Positions 24,985 to 36,019 are shown, numbered from the stretch's first letter. The stretch is 64,000 nt of DNA from Lethocerus indicus (GCA_019843655.1 JACDQD010000012.1:1736001-1800000); one strand, 5' to 3'. Notes: generated from the letters alone by a model not told the origin. Numbers and translations: made by a program.

Positions 24985-25372
24985 AATTTCATCTGTTCGA
25001 TATTGGTCTTTTTAACTCTTACATTTTATGGAAAAAATAAGTAACGGGAAGAAACAATGTTACGTCGACTATAGGATCAACATAGCCGAATCTCTACTGA
25101 AGAATATGCCAAAACCGAATTATAGAGAAGGAGGCGAATTATCTTGCGGAGATGCGCCAGAGAGACTGCACGCGAAGCATTGGGCTCATTTTCCAAAGCA
25201 CATTGATCCAACAGCATCAAAATTAAGACCGCCAAAACCTTCTAGAGGTTGCCGAAAAAATAAAAAACGTAGAGAAACAACGTGGGAGTGTAAGAAGTGC
25301 AAAGTTCCTTTACATCTACCAGAATGCACACCATTGCGGATTATTAATTTTGTATTACTGATTTTTGTATAA
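24985..25372 (+). pseudogene. piggyBac-type transposase C-terminal fragment
   Basis: A remnant of a piggyBac-superfamily DDE transposase, covering the last catalytic-core helix and the C-terminal Cys-rich region. FHLFDIGLFNSYILWKK (frame of 24987) corresponds to the 'FFHLLDxAxVNSYILY' segment. One reading-frame shift at the A6 run 25032-25037 leads into YRINIAESLL (frame of 25028). The next part, RLHAKHWAHFP and IDPTASKLRPPKPSRGC, matches the 'RLTGRHFP..IPPT' region, and a zinc-ribbon-like ETTWECKKCKVPLHLPEC follows. The usual first Cys-x-x-Cys pair and the final Phe-x-x-Tyr-His are not intact. It ends at TAA (25370-25372), overlapping AATAAA. The N-terminus and the catalytic Asp residues are absent, so it is not functional. 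Confidence 0.85.
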
Positions 25373-25544
25373 ATAAACTTTTTGTAGTACTCGCATCTAC
25401 CACAATTATTGCATCAGGCTGTAATTACTTATCAAATATTCCGCAAATATTTACAATTTTAAGAGGGGGCCGCCGCTAATATTTATATTTGGCCCGATCA
25501 TCGTACACGGACTATGCCCGTAGTTGTAGGTGAAGGGGGGGGGG

Positions 25545-25600
25545 TGAATCTAAAATTCTGAACTAATTTGGTCCTCATCTTCGCGGGCTCATTCTCGCCG
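25545..25600 (-). repeat. Dispersed repeat F fragment
   Basis: The minus strand has CCGCGAAGATGAGGACC and AAATTAGTTCAGAATTTTAG, matching the 2.1 kb copy. Confidence 0.5.
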
Positions 25601-25818
25601 TCGGTTTCTCCCTGCCTGTCATCTTCAGTGATACTCTTCCTCGTTTTCCTCCTGAGATCTGTCGATCGGTGATGATACTTCGATAAGATTCGATGAGAGG
25701 AGTCCAAGGTTGTTCTTGATGGGAAGGGGGGGGGGGTTGAGTGCGAGCTGAATCTCAAATCGGACATTAGCCGAGGGGATGGCAGACCAGGGTTTCAGAA
25801 GCACAACTTTTTTGTCCC

Positions 25819-25842
25819 CCTCCTCCTCCTCCTCCTCCTCCC
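25819..25842. repeat. (CCT)n microsatellite
   Basis: About seven CTC/CCT units. The Glu-rich minus-strand frame across it is an artefact. Confidence 0.9.
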
Positions 25843-26200
25843 TCAGGAGATAGCTATAGCTACGTGCTCCTTCGGTCAGACACGCCGGCAAAAAACCACT
25901 AGTACACTCCGGGTACTACTCCCGAGACCAGACTGTATCAACACGACAGACACGAACGCTATATTCATTACACAATTATGCCTATCCCCTCTTCAATTGA
26001 TGGCGGAAAAGAAAATTTGATTTAATCAAAATAATTGACAGCAGTTTATTGTCGAGTGAGGAGGCGCATTCAGTAATATGGTACTTCATTTCACTCCCTC
26101 TAATTTCGCGGCTGTCGACCGAACTTGAGAGCGTACAGGAACGAAAAACAACGATATTCGACTAATTTCTGTATTAGTTCGCCCGCTATGCACCAAGAAT
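25843..26200. other. Non-coding DNA
   Basis: Nothing recognised. Confidence 0.5.
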
Positions 26201-26216
26201 AATAGAGATTACAGTA

Positions 26217-26452
26217 GTATTGTGGTGTTTCTGTCTCCTCTCGCTGGTTTGGTCTTTTGCTAGACCGGTTTCGGCTGCTCGCCATCTTCAGTAGCGGTGT
26301 TAGTCACTGTCGGCACTTTGGATGTTTTTCGGGCATCCTCACTGCACTATCACTGTGCTAACCGGATAACCAAACCAGCGAGAGGAGACAGACACACCAT
26401 AAACCGACGGTATTCCAACCCCTCGCAGACCACAAAACAGGTGTGTTAAACT
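26217..26452 (+). mobile_element. HPT palindromic element, copy 6
   Basis: Long left arm (GTGTTTCTGTCTCCTCTCGC... TTTGCTAGACCGG... GCCATCTTCAGTAGCGG... TCCTCACTGCAC) with a right arm reduced to AACCAAACCAGCGAGAGGAG... CACACC, then the tail ending GTGTGTTAAAC. Flanks aatagagattacagta (26201-26216) and aatacagattataata (26453-26468) match at 13 of 16. The first bases of the left arm (GTAGATTT) have been lost or altered to GTATTGTG. Confidence 0.87.
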
Positions 26453-26649
26453 AATACAGATTATAATATTACGAAAAAAGCCTTGACAAAGATTCAACGA
26501 TTTGTCTTCCAACAATGTTACCGAGCCAACAATACCGGACAGCATTGTTCTTCAATAAAAAAAAGATATATTTTTTTAGAATTAAAAGAAAGATTTCCTT
26601 TTGCAAAAAAAATTTCAACGTGGAATATATCTAAGTTTTAGTTCATTTC

Positions 26650-26745
26650 AAGTTTCTTTCGATCGTCTGTCTCCACTTTTGGTAGACCGGTTTCTTCGTT
26701 ACACGTTCGCGTCAGTAGGGCGGTGAGTGTCTTTGGCACGTCGTT
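26650..26745 (+). mobile_element. Eroded HPT arm
   Basis: GTCTGTCTCCACTTTTGG, TAGACCGGTTTC, TTCGCGTCAGTAGGGCGG and GTGTCTTTGGCACGTCG follow the order of the HPT left arm. No right arm, tail or direct repeats seen. Confidence 0.5.
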
Positions 26746-27284
26746 TTCCGGGGGGGGAAAGCCAAAGGTGACGGAAGATCGCCAGGACCGAAGGAATATT
26801 CTCCTCGTACAAAGGAGGGGGTTCTCGAACTCGGGCCGGCAGTGCTGTCACGGTGCTCGTCCTTCACGCCGGTTAGGACGCGAATAGCGGTGCTCAATTC
26901 CGGGACAATGGCAGGCCTCGCCGATCAATGGGAAGCTTTTCTGTTGCCCAACGAGGCGTTGGGAGTCAGTTTTTTTTGTCGCGTTTTCGCTCTAGCGTCG
27001 CCGAGGATGTTGAACTTGCCGGACCAGTGAGCGGGTTGATCCCCGGGGGAAATGTTTTTCTTCTAGCTGATGACTGTAGAGAAAAGGTAATTTATCTTGC
27101 CCAGCCGAAACCTCCCCCCCCCGGCTTGAAAGTTCAGACCTGTTTTTTATCCGCACTGAGCCCTAAACTGTTCTAATAACTAAGCGCGCCATTTCTTTAG
27201 CGGCGGACACCAATACGTTCTATGCCGAGGCCAAAGATCATTACGTGGATACCCTCTTTGAACTCGAGAGGCTGATGGCAGGAA
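26746..27284. other. Non-coding DNA
   Basis: Several G and C homopolymers (26748, 27114). Open frames at 26842-27176 carry no domain I recognise. Confidence 0.4.
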
Positions 27285-27350
27285 TAGGCCAATGATTCAG
27301 TTCTGAGCGAGAGGTTGACGACCAGTCGCAGCAGCCAGTATTGAGTATTG
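27285..27350 (+). repeat. Short dispersed repeat, copy 1
   Basis: AATGATTCAGTTCTGAGCGA followed by GAGGTTGACGACCAG. The same 5' string recurs at 28769 (copy 2), followed by GAGGAGAACTGCCGACCAG. Probably part of repeat F. Confidence 0.5.
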
Positions 27351-27699
27351 ATTTACAATCAATTGTAAATTGTAATTGTTCAATAGCGGAAGGATGACAG
27401 GGTACCGATAAGTGATGATAGTGTAAATCTGAACTTCAACTATACTGAAAACGTAGCCAAATTTTTTTTTTATTTATTGGTATAGTCACAACTACAATTT
27501 TTAGATTGTATCTAGTGACAGTGCTCTAACTTTACACTGACACAGTGAACTCTCGAAGGAGAAGCCACCCAATGATGGTACTCCCCCGGAAAGTTGTTGA
27601 ATTCAGGGATTGGAACGAAGGGATAATTTGGAACGGAAGGATTTATACCGGGAAGCTGCTAATTCTCGAACGAACGGGACTTTTAGGTCATTGCAGATT

Positions 27700-27990
27700 A
27701 TTCTGTTAGAGACATATATGGTGGGGCGTTAGTAATTTTTCGAAGGATTATGGATTGCAAGGATTGGAGTCTATAAGAGTTAGACGGCTCCGTGGTCCCC
27801 TCAGTTCGATTCCGTAGGCCCAAATAGGTTTCAGTTCGCAGTTGTAAATTAATTTGTTTGAGAGTGATAGTTTTGATCTGTAGTCGAGGAGTCATAGTAG
27901 TAATATGTAGCGTCGTTTCGTTTCTGTACGTTTCAGTCTTGTATGTGGGTTCCATGTCAATCTTCTGTACCGACTGTAATATAATTGAAA
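27700..27990 (-). mobile_element. Jockey-like LINE tail fragment
   Basis: On the minus strand the pieces correspond to the 'LKPxWAYGIEL' stretch, in one frame, and SLQSIILRKITNAPPY, in the next. This is the post-catalytic 'thumb' region of non-LTR reverse transcriptases, as in the 33.9 kb copy but a different, diverged lineage. A frameshift lies between them. Upstream on the minus strand the sequence matches 32.1 kb. Truncated at both ends. Confidence 0.7.
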
Positions 27991-28768
27991 ACGCGTAACG
28001 TGTTAAGCCATGGGTGACCGATTCAACATTGCTACTGAGCCAACAATGCCAACTATTTCTCAACGCGGTCGCAATATACATCGAAAACCGATTTGCGGAT
28101 TCCCATATTTGGTATAACGAAATCTGGGTCTTTTTTCCCACTAAAAATAATCAAATTACTTGTATACGAGATTTAATTATCCCGCATATATTACTGAATC
28201 CAGAATCAAATGAATGCGCTCCACGAAAGTCATAATGTCAGAAATTAGTTTGACCCACCTGGCCTATTAAATTGTTTAATACAGTAATTGCCAGTCATTA
28301 AAGAGGGGATTGAGCCACAGCGGCCGCTGCCGGATAAACGATAAACGACTGCCCCTAAGAGAGAGACAGATACAAGAGGGAGATGCAGATGCAGTGGCAG
28401 TGGTGGGCGGCTCGTAACACGAGTTATAAATCGGATTAGAAAAGCCGATGTTGTTGGTAAAGGCCGAGGGGGGCAGGCCTAATTGGAGGCCCCGCTGTTT
28501 CCCGCCATTGGGCCCAGGCGACCGGTTCACCTTGTGTCACGTCCCAACGCCTCGCCACAACAACAGACACAGATCTACAGCCGCGTAAACCTCCTCAGCC
28601 CTAAACGTCGCCAATTACGCCAAACGTTATTTCGATGTAAATTAGCGAAAGGTTTCCGCGGCCAGGACTTGAATTGTCGCTAACCAGCTTCCGTGGAAGG
28701 GTCGCCTAATGTGTTCGCTGGAAGAACCTCGGTTGTTTCTGGAATCACTGTTTGTGATTAACCCGAGG
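27991..28768. other. Non-coding DNA with GGGCGGCTCGTAA motif
   Basis: No gene recognised. The 13-mer GGGCGGCTCGTAA occurs at 28405-28417 and again at 30353 and 30841. 28320-28560 is GC-richer. Confidence 0.4.
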
Positions 28769-28835
28769 AATGATTCAGTTCTGAGCGAGAGGAGAACTGC
28801 CGACCAGAATGGAGAAACAACCAAAAAAAAATTAA
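28769..28835 (+). repeat. Short dispersed repeat, copy 2
   Basis: ATGATTCAGTTCTGAGCGAG, GAACTGCCGACCAGAATGG and an A-rich end AAAAAAAAATTAAA. Shares its start with 27285 and ACCAGAATGGAG with 22.0 kb. The A-rich end suggests retroposition. Confidence 0.5.
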
Positions 28836-29747
28836 ACACTCAATTGATACGCAAATCAATAATAATCAATTACCTCTTACTGGTCCCCCATCATCAGGGT
28901 CCGCAACATTGCGCGATCCTACCGGAAGCCAGTTAATGATAATCTTAATAGAATTGACAATTGAACACGTACTATTTCCTAGCCCCGCGTTAGATCGATT
29001 TTCGCCCAGAATCTTCAGTATTTTAAAGGGATCTCTGAATGGAGAAAACTCAGAAAAAACTATTAAAGAATTATATTACAATGTCATCAACTTTACGCCG
29101 AGGTGCTTCCTAATTACTTCTTATATTAATGTTACCGATAACGCGCGGAAAGTGATAATTTGCAGGTTAAAATAGGCCATGTACAGATTATCTTGAGAGA
29201 CCGGTTAAAGATAATATTTACATAAATATTATGGAAACAAGTACTAAGGTATTTGATTTATAATTCATTTATCGGGTAATTGACATTGGATTATTTTCCA
29301 ACATTATAATAATGTCATTTGTTTCTCTTTCTGGTATTAAAGTAGAAAAATGGGCAGTTTAATTTTACCTAAAACAAAATATATCTTTATATTTAAATAA
29401 TATCTTTATACAGATTGTTTTACAAAATAATAAAAACCGATCTACCACCGACCGCTGGCAGCGTTAATCGTCCATTTTTATTACCTCATTTTGTTTCCCA
29501 TCGTCGCCGGAGTTGGATCCACCAAACCGGTCTAATTTGTGAACAAATATTCAAATATTCCACAATCCACGCAGAGAACGACCATTCCCATTCCTATAGG
29601 TTCCGGTTCTGAGCCTCATTATAATCGCGGATTCGAAGCCGGGACCAATAGATAATCGAATTCCAATGAAATCCGAAACCGGTTCTCCGCCTTGAATTTT
29701 CAGGCCGGAATATTTTTTTTATATACAAAGTATTTTGTCTTTCCGCC

Positions 29748-29750
<3 letters not shown>
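28836..29750. other. AT-rich non-coding DNA
   Basis: Nothing recognised. Confidence 0.45.

Positions 29751-29803
<53 letters not shown>
29751..29803. repeat. (TA)n microsatellite
   Basis: About 26 TA units, producing Tyr/Ile repeat frames that are not genes. Confidence 0.98.
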
Positions 29804-29805
<2 letters not shown>

Positions 29806-30540
29806 TTCGAATGCATATATTGTTGGCAAATAACAAACATCTGCGTACCAAGTCTTCGAGGCAATCTCATAACAGTATAGTAGGTAATATTATACAAAAA
29901 AATTACGAAATAGTCTGAAGTAAATTTTTTTTATAAATTTACCGAATATAAACTGAAACAGGTCTGGTATAAAACTAAATCAAGGAGACAGAAAAGCACG
30001 AATGATAGAAAAAACATCATATAAAATTGATCAATTTCAAACTTTTTGCATCCTACTTAAGGTTTTATATTTTTTCTCTACTTTAATAAATTATTCGATG
30101 AAAGGCGTTATAGGTAGATATATAAAATAATCTATTTAACATTTTTCCATTATCCCCAACGTAGTTACTACACCGACGAGAAACATTTTTGTTTCCTACT
30201 CAGAAAACGAGCCGTAGGAAATAAGACTCGAATTCAGTCATTATCCCGGTTTATTCTTCGGTATAACAGCGTCGTCATGACAACCTATAAACTAAAAGCT
30301 GCACGTGGGCGGTGGGTGGGGAAGTGGAATTGGGAGACTATTGAATATAAATGGGCGGCTCGTAAATGTGCCCTCACCCCATTTATAGCCGCGACTCTGT
30401 TTTCATGGGCTGGCCCCATATAACAACCGGATTCCCGATAGGCATCGGGGTTTTTGTAGCGCAATAAAAAATATTAAACTATAAATTTAATTTATTCTCT
30501 TCCAGGCTAATTATTTATTTATTCTTAAACGGGGCTCTGT
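29804..30540. other. Non-coding DNA
   Basis: AT-rich up to about 30290. Then comes a GC-richer stretch with CACGTGGGCGG at 30302 and the second GGGCGGCTCGTAA at 30353-30365. Confidence 0.4.
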
Positions 30541-30544
30541 CCGG

Positions 30545-30580
30545 GGGCAGCCGAAACCGGTCTAGCAAATGAGGGGCAAA
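30545..30580 (-). mobile_element. HPT arm scrap
   Basis: GGCAGCCGAAACCGGTCTAG followed by CAAATGAG is a short piece of the HPT right arm. No flanks or tail. Confidence 0.5.
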
Positions 30581-31194
30581 ACCCAAAGAATATTCTCCTT
30601 TTACAATCTTCCTGAACAGGGATAACTATTAAATATTTAAGGCAGGGGCATATTGCTGGAGAATGTTAAGCAAAAATAAATATTTTCAGGGCATGCAATA
30701 ATTAGCGTAGATTTCTTAAACTGTTCTCAATACTTAGTTTTGCCCAGTGTACAATAGTACAAAGACTTTCACATATGGCAACTGAGATTGGGCGTGAAAT
30801 TGGAGTGTCCGACCATAAACTCTCGGTCCGGTAAAAACGTGGGCGGCTCGTAAAAGTTCCCGCGGGATTTCGGCTGATTGTACCGCTGGGATAAGAGAAG
30901 TGTCCTCTCCCCCGCTTCTACTCCTACCCGATCCACCCCGCGGGGGATTAACCCTGGGACGGGGTGTAATGGATTGCGGCGGTCGATAGCACGGCAAAAT
31001 ACATTGGGCAGGCGCGCTCCCTCCCTACATCAACCCCACTTTAACGAGTCCTCCCCCCTCATCAAATGTATCCTTCCACTCTATATATCCTGTTCTCCTT
31101 CATTCTACGGGTATCTACCCTATATACATATATACATAAACCCTATATATACATTTCACATTATTACGTCATTGCCGTGTTGTCATAACGGGAT
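30581..31194. other. Non-coding DNA
   Basis: ACTTTCACATATGGCAAC at about 30768 resembles repeat F. The third GGGCGGCTCGTAA lies at 30841-30853. 30850-31070 is GC-richer with no recognised protein. Confidence 0.4.

Positions 31195-31256
<62 letters not shown>
31195..31256. repeat. (TA)n microsatellite
   Basis: About 30 TA units with early ACA interruptions. Confidence 0.98.
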
Positions 31257-31259
<3 letters not shown>

Positions 31260-31899
31260 GGTCTTAATTCAGAAATAATAACTCATATTTTATGTGATTG
31301 CACAATACTGTAAATAGTGTGTACAATATTTAAGAGCTGCTAGCAAATGTGTAAGGGGGGAGGGTTTCTTAGTAAAGAGCTTATTTTTGAATAACTACTG
31401 TGTTATATGTTATACAGAATTTCATAATGTAGATGCGAAGTTCGGAAGATTATTCATGTTGTAAACAAAAACGATGGAATACAAACAATTACGTCATAAT
31501 TAATAATTATAATAATAATAAATGTAATATAATTAAACTATACATAGAGAAGCCCACGCGTGTGCATTTTTCAACGCTCCAATCAATATTTACCTGTATA
31601 GCGAGATACCTATCGTCTGATTACTGTGCAAGGGAATTTACAATAATGCCCCCGCGTTATATATATCCCCGGAGTTTATATATATTATGTACTGCCTATA
31701 TACAGGCGATTATACTAAACTGTACAACCCGCTACTTGAAAGCTTAGTACCTTTAATGACGATCGTGTATTTGAAACGAAAGAGTGCCAACTTCGAAGAA
31801 CTCTAAAACAATAAAAAATTTTGTTGAAATATATCTTTTTCTATTTTAAGGCAAGACTACATTTTTTTTTAAATTATATTTAGTAGCTTTAACGAACAC
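31257..31899. other. AT-rich non-coding DNA
   Basis: Nothing recognised apart from scattered TATATA runs at 31660-31690. Confidence 0.45.
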
Positions 31900-31904
31900 T
31901 CGAT

Positions 31905-32215
31905 TGAGAAACCACCGTCTGGTGCTACTGCCCTTGCCCTTACAAGGTACTGTGGAAATTACCTGGCCATTAGGACCATTTCCTATTAGGCGGGAGGAGA
32001 GATTAAAGGATTGGAGTGGGGTGACATTTCTTATGGGTGTCATGCTTGCGTTTTATAGGACAGTTGGACGGCTTGGTGCAGCACGAAGTTCTGTTTCAAA
32101 ATACAGTTGTAGGTAATGGTTGTGATCTGTTGTCGAGGAGTCTAAGTAGCGATTCGTATTTCGTTTCTGTACGTCTGAATCTTGTACGTGAGACCAGTAA
32201 ATTATTTATTTATGA
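31905..32215 (-). repeat. Dispersed repeat matching the 27.8-28.0 kb LINE fragment
   Basis: The plus strand shows TGTCGAGGAGTC... GTATTTCGTTTCTGTACGTC... CTTGTACGTGAGA, clearly paired with 27.88-27.96 kb (TAGTCGAGGAGTC... CGTTTCGTTTCTGTACGTT... CTTGTATGTGGG). It is probably an older copy of the same retroelement. No reverse-transcriptase motif is readable here. Confidence 0.5.
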
Positions 32216-33157
32216 GATACCTGTTAGGATTGTAGCCGGAAGAGACATCCGGGGCCCTAAAGTGCATTGAGCAAGCGCAGCCTCCCCCTCGGCGCACTTG
32301 CCCGTGCCCCTTAACCCCTGTATCCTTTCTGAACAGCCAATCGATCCTCATAAGCCTCGGAGGCTTCCCTTCGGTGTTCGAGGTGGAGGGAGAGTCGGCA
32401 TTTGAGCGACGAGAAAACGATCAGGATATCCCACCTTACGCAATAGTTAGCAGCATATTAGACCATATTTATACCAGTGTTCTTAATTATAATGATCTAA
32501 TTTCAGAAATTAGATTATTACCTCACCATACAAAAAGTATAACAATTTTCGCTCCACATCATCCAAATCCAATCGTCCAAACTCTACTATCTTCCCGACA
32601 TCCCAAACGTTCCTTATAGGCACCTACCAGAAAATTTAAATTTTCCAGAAAAATAGAAAGATAAATAAATAACATTTTATAAAAAGCTATTTTAGAACAT
32701 CAATGTCGCTTATTGTAATTTACAGTTTTTGTAATTTTCCCGTCCGTAAACCTAGTGTTAAGCTTTCTCTTTACCTCATCTCCGCACGCAGCGCTAAGTG
32801 TCAGAGAGAAATTTACCCCCAATCAATAACAGGGTGTCATTAATTAAGGGCCGGAAGGGGTAAAACTAGGCGGCGATATAACGAGGGTGAGAACTATGGC
32901 CGTGGTCGGCCGAGGGTGGGAGGCACACGTTGTAGTAACAAAGGCCACCGCTGCAGGCAGGACAAAGCGGAAGACGATGATGAAGAGTGCCAGAAGTGTA
33001 ATAGAAGAGAGGTTCCACTCTGAGGAGCAGTGTAATTGATGAGGCCCCCCCTCCTCCGCCTCCTCATCCTCCTCCCCCCTCAATCATCACGGCCTCGTTC
33101 ACCCTTCAACGACTCTAAATGAATATAATATTGAACTTCCTACCACTCCCTGCTCAA

Positions 33158-33160
<3 letters not shown>
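32216..33160. other. Non-coding DNA
   Basis: Nothing recognised. 32840-33090 is GC-rich with CCTCC-type repeats at 33050. Confidence 0.4.

Positions 33161-33240
<80 letters not shown>
33161..33240. repeat. (CT)n microsatellite
   Basis: About 38 CT units, uninterrupted. Confidence 0.98.
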
Positions 33241-33242
<2 letters not shown>

Positions 33243-33370
33243 TCCGTTTTCTCGGCTATTTCTCATTCTCTTATCGCCCCGTTCATCCTCGGTGAAAGCG
33301 ATGATATATGATCGATGTTAACGCCCGAATGATGGAAAGGGGCCCCCATCACACTGCGAGAGCAAAACTT

Positions 33371-33625
33371 CGGGCGTGAGAGAAATAAACGAGATAATTT
33401 TTGAAAATCATCAAACAGGATCGGAACAGAGGAATTGTGTGAGGAACAAAAAAATAGGAAGAATGTAAGCAAAAACAGAAATCGAAATATATGACCGAGC
33501 ATTTTGACTATATATCTAGTGAGCGGGGGCGTGAGAAAAATAAACGAAATAATTTGATGATTCGCTCAAATGATCAAAGAGGATCGCAACAAACGAATTG
33601 TGGATTGCCAGGCACAATTTCGTAA
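33371..33625 (+). repeat. Diverged tandem repeat D, two units
   Basis: Unit 1 starts CGGGCGTGAGAGAAATAAACG (33371) and unit 2 GGGGCGTGAGAAAAATAAACG (33527), a period of about 156 bp. Each continues into a GATCGGAACA/GATCGCAACA string and GAATTGTG. A third, dispersed copy (AACAAACGAATTGAGGATTG) is near 43.02 kb. Non-coding. Confidence 0.6.
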
Positions 33626-33766
33626 ACGAATATATATCGAAACAAGGCAAAACGCAAATGAAATATTAAATTAAACTGTAAACTGGGGAATTCCAGATAG
33701 AATAATTGAGAAGTAAAACAACAATATTGATGGCATAATTAAAATATTCTGATTACTATTTTTATA

Positions 33767-34328
33767 CCCCATACCCGACTCAAAAGAATCGACTTAGACT
33801 GAAACTTTTGACTTTTAAGACCGTTCCTAAAACGGACATCAAAATTAACCTTAATTAACAAACTGACAATATACAAAGCGAGACTTAAACCGACATGGGC
33901 ATACGGTATAGAGCTATGGGGTTCCACCGAGACATCCGACATCGCTCGCATCCAGAGATTCCAGTCAAAAGTCCTTCTTACCATCCTTAATGCTCCCCGG
34001 TATGTTTGTAACCACACAATCCACCATGACCTCAACATACCGACAGTCAACGAAGTCGCGAAATCCCGGTTCCTGAAGTTCCACTCCCGCCTTTCTCCTC
34101 ATCCCAATCCACTCGTTCCTTTCCTCTTTTACCCATCCATTACCCCCGCGTCGGCTTAAACGCCGCTGGCCTAGAGATCATCTTAGCCCTTAGACTATAA
34201 TTGTTCTAGTGTCAAAAGTGCCATCTTTGGGTGGTTCCTTTTATCGCGAAATACATGTGAAAAAAGATACGTACAGCATTTGTACTTATAACATTCAATG
34301 TTGATTGTACAAAATAAAAACGGTTAAA
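33767..34328 (+). mobile_element. 5'-truncated Jockey-like LINE, copy at 34 kb
   Basis: The longest LINE tail here. It encodes a decayed C-terminus of a non-LTR reverse transcriptase; readable pieces include WGSTETSDIARIQRFQSK and RRLKRRWPRDHL. Then come a 3' UTR with CATCTTTGGGTGGTTCC and a terminal TGTACAAAATAAAAA tail. The direct repeats actatttttata (33755-33766) and actatttatata (34329-34340) match at 11 of 12, typical of LINE insertion by target-primed reverse transcription. Several frameshifts and stops; no endonuclease or catalytic motif remains. The open frame on the opposite strand is a shadow. Confidence 0.88.
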
Positions 34329-34479
34329 ACTATTTATATAATCGAGTTGATCGACATGAGACTACATATACAAAATACCGTCCGAATACCTAAAAAGAAG
34401 ACTGTACTTGATTTAGCGTAAATGCCGGGCACCTAGAAAAAAGTTTTTTACGTGGGCCTCAAAATATTACGTGTTATGA

Positions 34480-34480
<1 letters not shown>

Positions 34481-34527
<47 letters not shown>
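34481..34527. repeat. (AT)n microsatellite
   Basis: About 23 AT units. Confidence 0.97.
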
Positions 34528-34529
<2 letters not shown>

Positions 34530-35153
34530 TAAGTACATGATTAAGTTGTTATTGCTTATCGGGAAGTGTAAGGATGTTTATACAGCACACGTATTAACGT
34601 TTGGCGACGTTATCAGCTTTCAAGTGATTTTATTTACGGCGCGAGGTTTGTTGTTCTGTTCGTGTTTCACATTTGCTTCGAATAAATTCACTCGCGTTTG
34701 ATTTTTCGCCGTACTACGGTCGGTAAGACAGAAATAAATAGTGATATCGGTTTATTATTTTAGCAGTTTTATTATTTAATAAAAGATGTATTGTACCGTT
34801 AAGAATTATTATTACAGCGAGACCTCGCCGTTCACGATTTGGTTCATTCGCGGTTGAAAATTCGAAACTCCCTCCTCCCTCGTTCCCGGTAATCGATGGA
34901 AGGTGATTACAGTTTTTATATGTATCCATATTCTTGGTACAAAACGGGAAAAATCATGGCGGAAGTGTTATTTTTGAAGAAATATTTTTAGCTGTGTCAA
35001 AACAATGGCCTCACAATAATAATTCGTTCTACATGGTTTCTTTAAAATGTTCCTACTCCATTTATATTTCCGCCGAGTTACCAACGGTGTCACGTTAAAT
35101 TACGGCATTTTGTATGTACCAAATATGTATGAGTCTAGTATTATATATATATC
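34528..35153. other. AT-rich non-coding DNA
   Basis: Nothing recognised. Confidence 0.45.
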
Positions 35154-35625
35154 GGAACTTTGTTACTAACAAGTATCTGCGAACGGATATTCATCGGTAT
35201 ACAGCTCAGTGACAGTTGTACATCACTAAAATAGATGGATACACCATTTTTCAGTCGAATTCAAAACTTTGCTAGTTAATAAAAATGTTACGCGAAACAA
35301 CTTAGAATATTATCCAGGGTTGAGCTAGACACCGCTGGGCATTAGATTTTTACTTTTTTTTATCTATTTGCTGATTCGGTCAAGTTTTTGTTAATACACA
35401 TGTCATTACGTCAGTAACAATTCTATATTATTCAAGTATTCTATATTTAGAGTTCTGTTACTAGAAGTAACAGTGAACGGATATTCAGTGAACGTTCTTG
35501 ATAAGGTTGATATTAGTAAAACTAGGATACACATTTTTTGAGTTGATTTCAAGATTTTACTATTTAATAAAAATATTACGCCAAGCAGCAAATATTTTCC
35601 TGCGTTGAACGCATACGGCCATGCA
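35154..35625. repeat. Diverged local direct duplication, period ~297 bp
   Basis: GAACTTTGTTACTA... GAACGGATATTCA... TAATAAAAATGTTACGC (from 35154) is repeated as AGTTCTGTTACTA... GAACGGATATTCA... TAATAAAAATATTACGC (from 35451). It is an old tandem duplication or two adjacent copies of a repeat. Confidence 0.65.
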
Positions 35626-36019
35626 TACAACGTATCGATACGCCGTTTCTAAGGCGGCTCCGTCTCCGCTCTTCTTCAGGCACGAAAGTCATTCAAACGT
35701 TATCGACGACCGTAAAAGTAAAAACGTTCACAGTCGGTGCCAAGAGAGGCTTGGCTCGGGGCAGAAGGCCGTGGAGAAGGCGGAAAAAGTCGGGAATGAA
35801 TTAAAGAGAAAAAAACTTTAAATTCTTCCCTCCGCCTCTTTCTCCTCTCTTTCTCTTTCTCTCTCTTTCTCTTGTTCTCTATCCTCCTCCCGGTCGGCCG
35901 CTCTCTCATTATCCCGTCTCCGTCTTCCGCGGTCCGTGGCCCCTATCTCCGTCTCTGTCTAGCTCCGGGCTGTGTCCGACCTCGGCCAGCACGCCCCCGC
36001 CACTTTTCAAGAACGAGAA

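Noticed and set aside
27230..27350. LTR retrotransposon ends
   Set aside because: I looked for long direct repeats bounded by TG...CA with primer-binding or polypurine sites and found none in the window.
29594..29897. Tyr/Ile repeat proteins (also 30878-31267, 35872-36169, 44038-44349)
   Set aside because: Encoded by (TA)n microsatellites in several frames and on both strands.
33739..34050. Minus-strand open frame opposite the LINE (also 48884-49162)
   Set aside because: It is the antisense shadow of the reverse-transcriptase remnant. The same false protein appears at both LINE copies.
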